This document shows, piece after piece, positions 1 through 8,293 of a stretch of 64,000 bases of DNA. Position numbers and translations under genes: made by a program. The notes below the pieces were generated by a model, which was not told the DNA's origin, did not search any database, and saw only the letters and a list, made by a program, of their open reading frames with translations. Each line of letters begins with the position of its first letter. The first letter of the stretch is position 1. Source of the DNA: Pseudoxanthomonas composti (GTDB taxonomy: Bacteria > Pseudomonadota > Gammaproteobacteria > Xanthomonadales > Xanthomonadaceae); NCBI RefSeq assembly GCF_004122095.1, contig NZ_SAWZ01000001.1, positions 310,001-374,000 on the forward strand, in the 5' to 3' direction.

Positions 1-1
1 G

Positions 2-772
2 CGCGAAGGCGATGCGGTGACCATTGGCCGTGCCGAAGGCAACGCCCTGCGCCTGTCCCATCCTTCGGTCTCGCGCCACCATGCCCGGCTCTCCAGCAAC
101 GCACGCGGCTGGGCGCTGGACGATCTGGGCAGCAAGAACGGCAGCTTCCGCGACAGCCAACGGGTGGAGGCGCCCGCCCGGCTGGACGGCGCGGCGTGGC
201 TGCGTTTCGGCGACATCTATGTGGAATTCACCCCGATGGGTGAGGAAGACGCCGCTCGCGAGGCGGGCCAGGCCCACGCCCGCCGCACCCGCGCCACCGC
301 GCTCACCCGCGGCGTGGGCCAGGCGCTCGATCTGGACGACATGCTCACCGCCAGCGTCCATGCGGTGGCCGAGCTGGCCCAGTGCGACCGCGGCTATCTG
401 ATCCTGGCAGGCGCGGACCAGCCACGCGTGGCCGCCGCCTGCGGACCCCGTGCCACGCGCGACTTCGCCGGCAGCACCGGCGCCCTGCAGCACGCGCTGG
501 CGCGGGGACTTAGCACCGTGGCCCACGACATCGGCCACCTGCCCTGGCTGTCCACGCGCGAGTCGGTGCTGGCGTCCGGGATCAGCGCCCTGGCGTGCCT
601 GCCGCTGCGCGATGGCGATCGGGTGATCGGCGCGCTGTATGCGGACAGCATGCGACCGGGTGCGGCCATCACCGCGCTGGACATGGAGCTGCTGCAGGCC
701 TTCTGCGAGCGCTGCGCGCTGTGGCTGGTGGCCCGTGGCGCGCGCGACCGCCTCGACCACGCCGCGACCTGA
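2..772 (+). CDS. FHA-GAF domain protein (5' end outside window)
   Basis: The frame is open to the first bases, so the N-terminus lies outside the window; a GTG at 17 is inside the FHA fold and is unlikely to be the start. The visible N-terminal part is an FHA phosphothreonine-binding domain with the core GR, SHPSVSRHHARL and LGSKNGSF motifs. A linker and a GAF-like domain follow, from about residue 85 to 245 of the visible part (LDDMLTASVHAVAELAQ, then ALACLPLRDGDRVIGALYAD). No membrane segment is seen. Its stop overlaps the start of the Ser/Thr kinase gene by one base (TGATG), so the two are probably co-translated. FHA domains read phosphothreonine, so it is a likely reader or substrate of that kinase; this is inference from position. 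Confidence 0.85.
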   Translation, partial: REGDAVTIGRAEGNALRLSHPSVSRHHARLSSNARGWALDDLGSKNGSFRDSQRVEAPARLDGAAWLRFGDIYVEFTPMGEEDAAREAGQAHARRTRATALTRGVGQALDLDDMLTASVHAVAELAQCDRGYLILAGADQPRVAAACGPRATRDFAGSTGALQHALARGLSTVAHDIGHLPWLSTRESVLASGISALACLPLRDGDRVIGALYADSMRPGAAITALDMELLQAFCERCALWLVARGARDRLDHAAT

Positions 773-3700
773 TGTCCGACGCCCCCACCGCCACCGGCCT
801 GTACCTGCATCAGACGCTGAGCAGCGGGCAGGTGCTGGCGGGCCGTTTCCGCGTCGAGCGCCTGCTCGGCATGGGCGGCATGGGCATGGTCTACCTGGCC
901 ACCGACCTGACCCTGGAGGTGCCGGTCGCCATCAAGGTGCTGCGGCCGGAGCTGGCCGAGCGTCCGCAGGTGTTCGAGCGCTTCCGCCAGGAGCTGCTGC
1001 TGGCGCGCCAGGTCTCCAGCCCGCACGTGGTGCGCATCCACGACCTGGCCGAGCACCAGGGCCGCTGGCTGATCAGCATGGACTACGTGCCGGGCCAGTC
1101 GCTCGAAGCGCTGCTGGCGCGCGAAGGGCCGCTGGAGGTGGAGCGCGCCGTGTCCATTGCCCGGCAGATCGCGCTGGGCCTGCAGGCGGCGCATGCGCGC
1201 GGCGTGGTCCATCGCGATCTCAAGCCGGCCAATGTGCTGCTGGATGCGGACGACAACGCGTGGATCAACGATTTCGGCGTTGCCCGCTCGATGGCCAGCA
1301 GCGGCCTGACCCGGCACACCGGGGCGATCGTGGGCACACCCGACTATCTCTCTCCGGAACAGGCGCGCGGCGAGCCGGTGGACCCGCGCAGCGACCTGTA
1401 CGCGCTGGGGCTGATCCTGCACGAAATGCTGACCGGGCAGCTGCCCTTCGCCAACGGCACCCTGGCCGAGGTCCTGGCCCAGCGCATGCTGCGCACGCCC
1501 GAGCCGGTCAATCGCGCGCGTCCGGGCACACCGCCGTGGGTCGTGCGACTGGTGGACCGACTGCTGCGGCCGCAGCCACGCGCGCGCCTGCAGGACGCGG
1601 CGCAGGTGGTCAGCGCCATCGATCGGCGCCACGTCGAACGCGATGCGCCACCCTGGCGGCGCATCGCGCTGGTGACTGTCGCAGTGCTGGCTGCAGGCCT
1701 GGTCGGCTGGGCCGGCTGGTCCTGGCAGCGCGCGCGTGCGCCGGCCACGGCCGAGGCGCCGGTGGTCGCGCCGCTGGCGCGGACCCTGGTGCTGCCGCTT
1801 GCGGGCGAGCTCGACCCGGTCCTGCGCCAGGGCCTGGGCGTCTGGCTGCGCGATGCGCTGGCCGAGCGCACCGCCGTGGTCGAGGCAGGCCGCACCCTGC
1901 AGGCGCTGCGTTCGGTCGACCCCACCGGCCAGGCCAAGCCGGACCTGCCCGCACTGGGGCGCGCGGCGGCCGCACGCCAGGTGCTGATGCCGCGGGTGCG
2001 ACACGACGGGCAGGGCTGGCGGTTCAGCGCCACCTTGCGCGATGCCCAGGGCGGTGAGCACGCGCTGGAAGGCCCGGCGGCGGCCACCGTCGCTGCCGCG
2101 GCGACCGGCTGGCTCGACACGGCGGCAGTCGCGCTTGGGGTGCAGCCAGCACCCTGGCCCACCGCGCCGCCGGACCTCGCGCTGCAGGCCTTGGGTCGGG
2201 CCAGCGCGGCGGCCGCGCAAGGCCAGGGCGCCGCGCGCCTGGCCGCCCTCAGCAAAGCCGCCGAGGCGGCCCCGGACACGCTTCCGATCCGCCTGGCGCA
2301 GGTTCGCGCCGCCGAGGCGATCGGCGAGGAGCAGCAGGCCGACGCCCTGCTCGCCAGCCCGGTCGACACCAGCGCCTGGCCGCGCAGCGCACAGATGCTC
2401 TCGGCCATGCGCGCGGCCGCCGACGGCGATGCGCAAGCCGCGCTGGAGGGCTGGCAGGCCATCGCCGACGCCAGGCCGGACGACGCCCAGGCGCAGCTGG
2501 AACTGGCGCGCGCGCAGGCGGCAGCTGGCCAGGGCGAGGCGGCGCGGACGCGGCTGCAGGCCCTGGCCAGACGCGACCCCGACGACCCGCGCGTGTGGTT
2601 CGAGCTGGGCAAGCAATCCATCCTGGCCGGCGATGCGGCCAAGGCTGTGGACGACTACCTGCTGCGGGCGCAACTGTTGTTCCGGCGCGGCCGCGACCTG
2701 GCCGGCGAGGCCGAGACGGTCAACGCGCTCGGCGTCGGCTACGGGCGGCTGGGCCAGAGCAAGGCCGCCGAAGAGCAGTACACCCGCGCCGTACAGCTGC
2801 GCACCCAGGTCGGCAATCGCCGCGGCGTGGCCACCAGCCTGCGCAACCTGGCCGGCATCGTCAGCCTGCGCGGCGACTTCGAGGCAGCCAGCGCCCACCT
2901 GGACCAGGCCCGCGCGCTCTACCAGGCGTTGGGAGACCGCGGCGGACTGGCTGCCACCTACAACGAGGCCGGCCTGCTGGCCGAGGAACGCGGCGACTAT
3001 CCGCGCGCGTTGCAGGCCTTCCGCGACGCCCTGCAGGCCTGGCAGCAGGTCGGCAACGCCCGCGGCACCGCGCAGACCTACAACAACATCGGCTTCGCCA
3101 ACTTCCAACTCGGCGACTACGACAGCGCCGCGGCGTTCTGGCAGCAGGCGGCCAGCGCCTATGGCGCACTGGACGATGTCACCGGCCAGGTCCGCATCGA
3201 ACAGAACCTGGGCCTGCTGGCCACCGCGCGCGGCCAGTGGCAGGACGCGGCCAAGCGCCTGGCGTCGGCCCTGCGCACGGCCGAGACGCGGCAGATGTTC
3301 GAGGAAGTCGCCGTCAGCCGCCGCAACCTGGCCGAGCTGGCGTACTGGCAGGGGCGCCTTGCCCAGGGCCTGGCCCAGGCCGAGCAGGCGGCAACGCTGT
3401 TCCAGCAGCGCGATGACCAGCGCGGGCGCGTGGATGTGGCGCTGCTGCGTGCACAAATGTGGCTGGGGGCCGGCCAGCCCGCGCGCGCCGAGGCCGAGCT
3501 GGAGCGCGATGCCAAGCTATTCGAGCAGGTCTCCGAAGAACAGCAGGCCGCCCGCGCCCTGCTGCGCGCGCAACTGGCGCACCAGCGCGGCGACGCCGCG
3601 GGCGCGCAGCGGGCATTGGCTGAGGCCACCGGCCTGGCCGCGGCCGCGGGAGTGCGCCTGCTGCAGCTGCAGGTGCGGCTGCAGGCGGCGCACGACGAAG

Positions 3701-3999
3701 CGTCCCTGGCGGCACTCGACGGCGATATCGCCCGCCTTGGCCATGCCGGCCTGCGCCTACAGTTCCTGTTGGCCGCGCTGAAGGACGGCGCCGATGCCCA
3801 GGTCGAATCTCGCTACCGCGAGGCCCAGCAGCTGTTACGGCGCGGCCCGATGCTGTTGGCCGCCGACGTGCATGCGCAGGCTGCCCAGCGCCTGGCGCGG
3901 CTGGGCCAGACCGACGCGGCGGCCCGCGCCGAGGCCGCCGCCGAGGCGTCGCGGCAGGCGCTGCGCGCAGACCTGCCCACCCAGGCGGCCGCGCCATGA
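772..3999 (+). CDS. Membrane-anchored Ser/Thr protein kinase with TPR repeats
   Basis: The product has 1075 aa from the ATG that overlaps the upstream stop; the frame is open further upstream, but the kinase fold begins just after this ATG. A Hanks-type kinase domain covers about residues 26-285, with glycine loop LGMGGMGMVY, VAIK lysine, catalytic VHRDLKPANVLL, INDFGVARS and GTPDYLSPEQ. One membrane segment (about 298-318, ALVTVAVLAAGLVGWAG type) follows. The outer or distal part is alanine-rich, with tandem TPR repeats at about 620-920 (AEEQYTRAVQL, AYNEAGLLAEERGDYPRAL type). The architecture is a one-TM kinase with a TPR scaffold. It is the first complete gene of a four-gene signalling operon and overlaps the histidine kinase gene by ATGA. 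The kinase residues look intact, so activity is expected; its targets are unknown. Confidence 0.9.
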   Translation: MSDAPTATGLYLHQTLSSGQVLAGRFRVERLLGMGGMGMVYLATDLTLEVPVAIKVLRPELAERPQVFERFRQELLLARQVSSPHVVRIHDLAEHQGRWLISMDYVPGQSLEALLAREGPLEVERAVSIARQIALGLQAAHARGVVHRDLKPANVLLDADDNAWINDFGVARSMASSGLTRHTGAIVGTPDYLSPEQARGEPVDPRSDLYALGLILHEMLTGQLPFANGTLAEVLAQRMLRTPEPVNRARPGTPPWVVRLVDRLLRPQPRARLQDAAQVVSAIDRRHVERDAPPWRRIALVTVAVLAAGLVGWAGWSWQRARAPATAEAPVVAPLARTLVLPLAGELDPVLRQGLGVWLRDALAERTAVVEAGRTLQALRSVDPTGQAKPDLPALGRAAAARQVLMPRVRHDGQGWRFSATLRDAQGGEHALEGPAAATVAAAATGWLDTAAVALGVQPAPWPTAPPDLALQALGRASAAAAQGQGAARLAALSKAAEAAPDTLPIRLAQVRAAEAIGEEQQADALLASPVDTSAWPRSAQMLSAMRAAADGDAQAALEGWQAIADARPDDAQAQLELARAQAAAGQGEAARTRLQALARRDPDDPRVWFELGKQSILAGDAAKAVDDYLLRAQLLFRRGRDLAGEAETVNALGVGYGRLGQSKAAEEQYTRAVQLRTQVGNRRGVATSLRNLAGIVSLRGDFEAASAHLDQARALYQALGDRGGLAATYNEAGLLAEERGDYPRALQAFRDALQAWQQVGNARGTAQTYNNIGFANFQLGDYDSAAAFWQQAASAYGALDDVTGQVRIEQNLGLLATARGQWQDAAKRLASALRTAETRQMFEEVAVSRRNLAELAYWQGRLAQGLAQAEQAATLFQQRDDQRGRVDVALLRAQMWLGAGQPARAEAELERDAKLFEQVSEEQQAARALLRAQLAHQRGDAAGAQRALAEATGLAAAAGVRLLQLQVRLQAAHDEASLAALDGDIARLGHAGLRLQFLLAALKDGADAQVESRYREAQQLLRRGPMLLAADVHAQAAQRLARLGQTDAAARAEAAAEASRQALRADLPTQAAAP

Positions 4000-4709
4000 G
4001 CGAGCCCAGCGACCCTGCCCGCTACCAGGCCCTGCTCGACCGGCTGGAGGCCAACGAGCGCGAGTTCCGCAGGCTGGGCCGCGCGGTGGTCAAGGTGCAG
4101 GAGGACGAGCGCCGACGTCTTGCGCGCGAGCTGCACGACGGCGTGGGCCAGAACCTGACCGTGCTCAAGCATCGCCTGGCCCTGCTCGGCACCGCCCTGG
4201 GATCCACGCAGGCGCCGCTGCGCGCGCAAGTGGAAAGCGCGATCGCGCTCTGCACCCAGACCCTGGAGGACACCCGCCACCTCTCCCGGCTGCTGCGCCC
4301 GCCGATCCTGGACGACCTGGGCCTGGAGGCGGCGCTGCGCTGGCTGGCGCGCAGCCAGTCCGAGGCCGGCGGGCCGCAGGTGGCTCTGGAGATCGGGCCG
4401 CTGCCCAGCATGGACGATGCGCGCCAGACCCTGCTGTTCCGCGCGGCGCAGGAATCGCTCAACAACGCGCTCAAGCATGCGCGCGCGCAGTCGATCCTGC
4501 TGCGCCTGGTCGCGCATGACGAGTGGGCGCACATGCAGATCCTGGACGATGGCATTGGCTGCGATCCGGCCCTGGCGCTGACCAGCGGCGGCAGCGGACT
4601 GGGCGGCCTGCGTGAGCGCCTGCGCCTGGGCGGCGGCAGTTTCCGGCTGGTGTCCTCGCCCGGCGCCGGCACCTGCGTGCAGGTGCGGGTGCCGCTCTCC
4701 GGCGACTGA
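3996..4709 (+). CDS. Soluble NarL-type sensor histidine kinase
   Basis: The product has 237 aa and its start overlaps the Ser/Thr kinase stop (ATGA). An N-terminal coiled-coil stretch (residues about 8-40) leads into a HisKA_3 dimerisation box, RRRLARELHDGVGQNL, with the phospho-accepting His at 47. The HATPase_c domain shows the N box QESLNNALKHA, the DDGIGCDP motif and the GSGLGGLRERL G box. No membrane segment or PAS/GAF sensory domain is present, so the protein is cytoplasmic and must receive its signal from a partner. The upstream kinase/TPR and FHA-GAF proteins are the obvious candidates. It should phosphorylate the NarL-type regulator encoded 109 bp downstream. Confidence 0.92.
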   Translation: MSEPSDPARYQALLDRLEANEREFRRLGRAVVKVQEDERRRLARELHDGVGQNLTVLKHRLALLGTALGSTQAPLRAQVESAIALCTQTLEDTRHLSRLLRPPILDDLGLEAALRWLARSQSEAGGPQVALEIGPLPSMDDARQTLLFRAAQESLNNALKHARAQSILLRLVAHDEWAHMQILDDGIGCDPALALTSGGSGLGGLRERLRLGGGSFRLVSSPGAGTCVQVRVPLSGD

Positions 4710-4753
4710 GCACGCCGCCGCATTGACAAAACCCCGCGCACGCCCGACAAACA

Positions 4754-4772
4754 CAGGACATCGGATGTCCTG
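4754..4772. promoter_or_regulatory. Perfect 9-bp inverted repeat, candidate operator
   Basis: CAGGACATC-G-GATGTCCTG is a perfect inverted repeat with a one-base centre, in the 109-bp gap between the histidine kinase and the response regulator. It ends 46 bases before the regulator ATG. No run of T follows, so it is not a terminator. NarL/LuxR-type regulators bind such symmetric sites, so autoregulation is a reasonable reading. Confidence 0.55.
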
Positions 4773-4818
4773 GCGCGACAAGGAAGCCGGCACCCACTCC
4801 CTTCGCCCATAGCCACGC

Positions 4819-5469
4819 ATGCCGCCTGCCCCGATCCGCGTCCTGTTGGCCGATGACCACACCCTGGTGCGCGAAAGCCTGGCCAGCATCCTGCAGGGTG
4901 CCGGCGGCATCCAGGTGGTCGCCCAGGCTGCCGACGGCGTCTCGGCGGTGGCCGCCGCACAGGAATGCGAGCCGGACGTGGTGGTGGTGGACATCTCGAT
5001 GCCGCGCCTGAACGGTATCGACGTCATCCGCCGGCTGCGCAGCGATGTGCCGCAGGCACGGGTGCTGGTGCTGACCATGCACGAGGAGAACGAGTACGTC
5101 CTGCACGCAGTGCGCGCCGGTGCCTCGGGCTACCTGCTCAAGGAGGCGGCCACCGCCGAGCTGATCGCCGCGGTGCGCAACCTGCACGCCGGCCGCGGGC
5201 ATTTCAGCCCGCAGGCGGCGGTGGCGCTGGCCGCGCAGATCCAGCACCCCGAGCGCGAGCTGGACGACCCCTACCAGGGCCTGACCGCCCGGGAACGCGA
5301 GGTCTTCCACCTGATCGTCGAAGGCCAGACCACCAAGGAAATCGCCCGGCGCCTGGACATCAGCACCAAGACCGCCGAGAACCACCGCTTCCGCGTGCTG
5401 AACAAACTGGCGGTGCGCAACACCGCCGAGCTGGTGCGCTACGCGGTGCGCCACGGCCTGCTGGACTGA
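4819..5469 (+). CDS. NarL/FixJ-type response regulator
   Basis: The product has 216 aa. The N-terminal receiver domain has the acidic pair ADDH, the phospho-acceptor Asp58 in VVVVDISMP, and the conserved Lys in YLLKEAA. A C-terminal LuxR-type helix-turn-helix begins at about residue 152 (LTAREREVFHLIVEGQTTKEI, then KTAENHRFRVLNKL). It lies downstream of the histidine kinase on the same strand, in the usual order for a NarL-class pair. The 109-bp gap holds a perfect inverted repeat that may be its own operator. The final output of the FHA-GAF / Ser-Thr kinase / histidine kinase cascade would be transcription by this protein; the regulon is unknown. Confidence 0.93.
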   Translation: MPPAPIRVLLADDHTLVRESLASILQGAGGIQVVAQAADGVSAVAAAQECEPDVVVVDISMPRLNGIDVIRRLRSDVPQARVLVLTMHEENEYVLHAVRAGASGYLLKEAATAELIAAVRNLHAGRGHFSPQAAVALAAQIQHPERELDDPYQGLTAREREVFHLIVEGQTTKEIARRLDISTKTAENHRFRVLNKLAVRNTAELVRYAVRHGLLD

Positions 5470-5524
5470 CACGCGCCAGGGAGGACGACCGGGCGTCCGT
5501 TGACCCGGGGGACAGCACCATCTC

Positions 5525-5540
5525 CATACGCAGTAGTATG
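5525..5540. promoter_or_regulatory. Inverted repeat before acyl-CoA dehydrogenase
   Basis: CATAC-N6-GTATG lies 55 bases upstream of the acyl-CoA dehydrogenase ATG and 55 bases after the regulator stop. Fatty-acid genes are often controlled by repressors that bind short symmetric sites near the promoter. The arms are only 5 bp long, so chance is possible. Confidence 0.3.
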
Positions 5541-5595
5541 CTTGGCGCCAGAAGCGGGCCGGGAGGCGGCCTGCGCCGCCACCAAGAGCACCCGC

Positions 5596-7389
5596 ATGAG
5601 CAGCTACCGCGCGCCCCTGAAAGACCTTCGTTTCGCCCTGTACGACGTGCTGGATGTCGAGCCGCTGTTCGCCCGGCTGGGTTTTGCCGACGCCAACGCC
5701 GAGCTGGTCGATGCCGTGCTGGAGGAAGCCGGCCGCTTCACCACCCAGGTGCTGGCCCCGCTCAACCGCGTCGGCGACGAGCAAGGCTGCACCCTGGATG
5801 CGGCCACCGGGGAGGTCACCACGCCTGCCGGCTTCAAGGCGGCCTACGCGCAGTTCGCCGAAGGCGGCTGGACCGGCCTGACCGCGGCCACCGAGCTGGG
5901 CGGCCAGGGCCTGCCGCACACCGTGGGCGTGCCGCTGAGCGAGATGATCAACGCCGCCAACCTGGCCTGGGGCAACTTCCCGCTGCTCTCGCACGGCGCG
6001 ATCGAGGCGCTCAAGGACCACGGGCAGCCCTGGCAGCAGGAGGTCTTCCTCAAGCCGCTGGTGGAAGGTCGCTGGACCGGCACCATGTGCCTGACCGAGC
6101 CGCACTGCGGCACCGACCTGGGCCTGCTGCGCACGCGCGCCGAACCGCTCGGCCAGGACACCTACGCCGTCACCGGCACCAAGATCTTCATCACCGCCGG
6201 CGAGCACGACCTGACCGAGAACATCGTGCACCTGGTGCTGGCCAAGTTGCCGGATGCGCCGGCCGGTCCCAAGGGCATTTCGCTGTTCGTGGTGCCCAAG
6301 TTCAAGGTCGCCCGCGATGGCAGCGTGGGCGCACGCAACGCGGTGCGCTGCGGCTCGATCGAACACAAGATGGGCATCAAGGGCTCGGTGACCTGCGTGC
6401 TGAATTTCGACGGCGCCGAGGGCTATCTGGTCGGCCAGCCGCACAAGGGCCTGCAGGCGATGTTCACCATGATGAACACCGCGCGCCTGGGCGTGGGCTT
6501 GCAGGGGATCGGCCTGTCCGATCGCGCTTACCAGAACGCACTGCGCTATGCGCGCGAGCGCCTGCAGACGCGCTCGCTGTCCGGCCCGAAGGCGCCGGAC
6601 AAGCCGGCCGACCCGATCATCGTCCACCCGGACGTGCGCCGCATGCTGCTGACGGTCAAATCGCTGGTGGAGGGCAGCCGCCTGCTGGCCCTGCACGCGG
6701 GCACCCTGATCGACTTGGCCCAGCATGCCGCCGACCCGGTCGAGCGCCAGAACGCCGACGTGCTGGTGAGCTTCCTTACCCCGATCTCCAAGGCCTGCCA
6801 GACCGAATGGGGCATCGAGAACACCTACCACGCCCTGCAATGCTTCGGCGGCCACGGCTACATCCACGAGCACGGCATGGAGCAGCTGGCCCGGGACGCC
6901 CGCATCACCACCCTGTACGAGGGCACCACCGGCATCCAGTCGCTGGACCTGATGGGCCGCAAGACCGCCGCCACCGGTGCGGCCGGGCTGAAGCTGTTCC
7001 TGGAGATGGTGGAGGGCTTCGTGCGCGAGCATCAGGGCGATGCCGTCCTGAGCCCCTTCACCGACGCCCTGCAGCTGAAGGCGCGCGAATGGGCCCAGCT
7101 GACCACCGAGATCCTGGAGCGCGCCAAGCAGGACCCCGAAGAAATCGGCGCGGCCAGCACCGACTACCTGTTCTACTCGGGCTACGTGGTGCTGGCGTAC
7201 TGGTGGGCCCGCAGCGTCGCCGCTGCCAATGCCAGCCAGCATGACGCCGAGTTCGTGCAGGCCAAGCTGGAGACCGCGCGCTTCTACTTCGCCCGCATCC
7301 TGCCCCGCACGGCCATGCATGCGGCGGCCATCCGCTCCGGCGCCGCGCCGCTGATGGCGATGGACCAGGCGCGCTTTGGCGACGCCTGA
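5596..7389 (+). CDS. Acyl-CoA dehydrogenase (large, about 600-aa class)
   Basis: The product has 597 aa from the ATG of MSSYRAPLKDLRF, the start typical of this class; the frame is open further upstream but without similarity. It oxidises acyl-CoA to trans-2-enoyl-CoA with FAD, passing electrons to ETF. The middle domain carries the FAD/substrate signature MCLTEPHCGTDLGLL. The C-terminal helical domain has the ITTLYEGTTGIQSLDLMGRK stretch and the CFGGHGYIHEHGMEQ motif. An extra C-terminal region of about 120 aa distinguishes this group from 380-aa short-chain enzymes. It stands alone between regulator and HNH genes. ETF-ubiquinone oxidoreductase, its electron sink via ETF, is encoded at 39289-40971. 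Substrate chain length cannot be read from the sequence. Confidence 0.92.
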   Translation: MSSYRAPLKDLRFALYDVLDVEPLFARLGFADANAELVDAVLEEAGRFTTQVLAPLNRVGDEQGCTLDAATGEVTTPAGFKAAYAQFAEGGWTGLTAATELGGQGLPHTVGVPLSEMINAANLAWGNFPLLSHGAIEALKDHGQPWQQEVFLKPLVEGRWTGTMCLTEPHCGTDLGLLRTRAEPLGQDTYAVTGTKIFITAGEHDLTENIVHLVLAKLPDAPAGPKGISLFVVPKFKVARDGSVGARNAVRCGSIEHKMGIKGSVTCVLNFDGAEGYLVGQPHKGLQAMFTMMNTARLGVGLQGIGLSDRAYQNALRYARERLQTRSLSGPKAPDKPADPIIVHPDVRRMLLTVKSLVEGSRLLALHAGTLIDLAQHAADPVERQNADVLVSFLTPISKACQTEWGIENTYHALQCFGGHGYIHEHGMEQLARDARITTLYEGTTGIQSLDLMGRKTAATGAAGLKLFLEMVEGFVREHQGDAVLSPFTDALQLKAREWAQLTTEILERAKQDPEEIGAASTDYLFYSGYVVLAYWWARSVAAANASQHDAEFVQAKLETARFYFARILPRTAMHAAAIRSGAAPLMAMDQARFGDA

Positions 7390-7478
7390 GCCGGCCTGAA
7401 ACCACACCCGCCGATGCCGCACGCGTCGGCGGGCCTGCGTGGGCACCCTTGCGCTGTTTCGGCCGGCCGCAGCGCTAT

Positions 7479-7504
7479 CCAAACCGTCACGATTTGGGTA
7501 TAAC
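7479..7504 (+). promoter_or_regulatory. Candidate -10 box and inverted repeat before HNH gene
   Basis: A TATAAC hexamer at 7499-7504 ends 11 bases before the HNH gene ATG. It is preceded by an inverted repeat CCAAA-N9-TTTGG (7479-7497). A transcript from this box would start about five bases before the ATG, and no Shine-Dalgarno sequence is visible. The hexamer expected at -35 (TATCCA) is a poor match. Confidence 0.35.
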
Positions 7505-7515
7505 CTGTTTCCCCG

Positions 7516-8175
7516 ATGGAAGCAGACCCTGCTCAGCTTCATTCGATCATCGGTTCCAGGGAACAAGCGTTCCCGGCGAGCCTGCTCTCCCCTGCGCCCC
7601 GCTCCAAGTACAACGGCCTGCGGCTGTTGTCGCTGGATGCCCACGGCCGGGTGCTGGACTGGATCAACTGGCAGGAAGCGACCTGCCTGTATGCGCGCGG
7701 CGCGGTGGCCTGGACGCTGGGCGACCCCTGTCTGCGCGTCCACGGCGGCACCAATCGCCTCACCGGCGCGCAGAGCATCATCGAGCTGCATCCGATCGTG
7801 GCCTCGCGCGGCCATGCCCGCGCCGCCGGTCTCTCGCCGACGCCGGCCCTGACCAACACCGCCCTGTTCGCCCGCGATGCGCACCTGTGCCTGTATTGCG
7901 GGCGCGAGTTCACCCGCCAGCACCTGACCCGCGATCACGTCATGCCCGTCTCCAAGGGTGGCCGCGACACCTGGGAAAATGTCGTCTCGGCGTGCTTTCA
8001 CTGCAACTCGCGCAAGGCCGACCGCACCCCGCAACAGGCCGGCATGCCCTTGTTGGCCGTGCCCTACCGGCCCAGCTGGATCGAGCACCTGATCCTGTCC
8101 AACCGCCACATTCTGGCCGATCAGATGGCCTTCCTGAAGGCCCAGTTGCCCAAGCGTTCGCCGCGCGCGGCCTGA
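7516..8175 (+). CDS. HNH endonuclease family protein
   Basis: The product has 219 aa. The C-terminal half carries an HNH/McrA-type zinc nuclease fold: CLYCG at about residue 130, [13 protein letters not shown], the Asn of TWENVVSAC, and a second zinc pair CFHCN. The N-terminal 110 aa ([20 protein letters not shown]) is typical of the stand-alone HNH proteins widespread in Proteobacteria, whose role is not established. No restriction or phage genes lie beside it, so a housekeeping role is more likely than defence. The start has no visible Shine-Dalgarno sequence and lies just after a TATAAC box, so translation from an almost leaderless mRNA is possible. Confidence 0.88.
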   Translation: MEADPAQLHSIIGSREQAFPASLLSPAPRSKYNGLRLLSLDAHGRVLDWINWQEATCLYARGAVAWTLGDPCLRVHGGTNRLTGAQSIIELHPIVASRGHARAAGLSPTPALTNTALFARDAHLCLYCGREFTRQHLTRDHVMPVSKGGRDTWENVVSACFHCNSRKADRTPQQAGMPLLAVPYRPSWIEHLILSNRHILADQMAFLKAQLPKRSPRAA

Positions 8176-8293
8176 GCCTCACCGCGCTTTCACGATCGTC
8201 ACGGCCCCAGGCCTACGCTGGGCCAAAACCCCGTTGCTTGCCCCTCCTTCCGGGGGGGAGGACAATGACTGGCTATCAGGTTCAGCCGCAGAC

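Noticed and set aside
394-3456. Long open frame of about 1020 codons on the minus strand through the Ser/Thr kinase gene
   Set aside because: It is antisense to a clear kinase-TPR protein, is dominated by Ala/Arg/Gly/Gln, and has no domain. High G+C genes commonly leave the opposite frame open.
4471-8109. Minus-strand open frame of about 1212 codons across regulator, acyl-CoA dehydrogenase and HNH genes
   Set aside because: It spans three unrelated recognisable genes on the other strand and has no known motif; a composition artefact.
7516-8175. HNH protein as part of a restriction or phage-defence system
   Set aside because: It lies between fatty-acid and isoprenoid genes with no methylase, helicase or phage gene near it.
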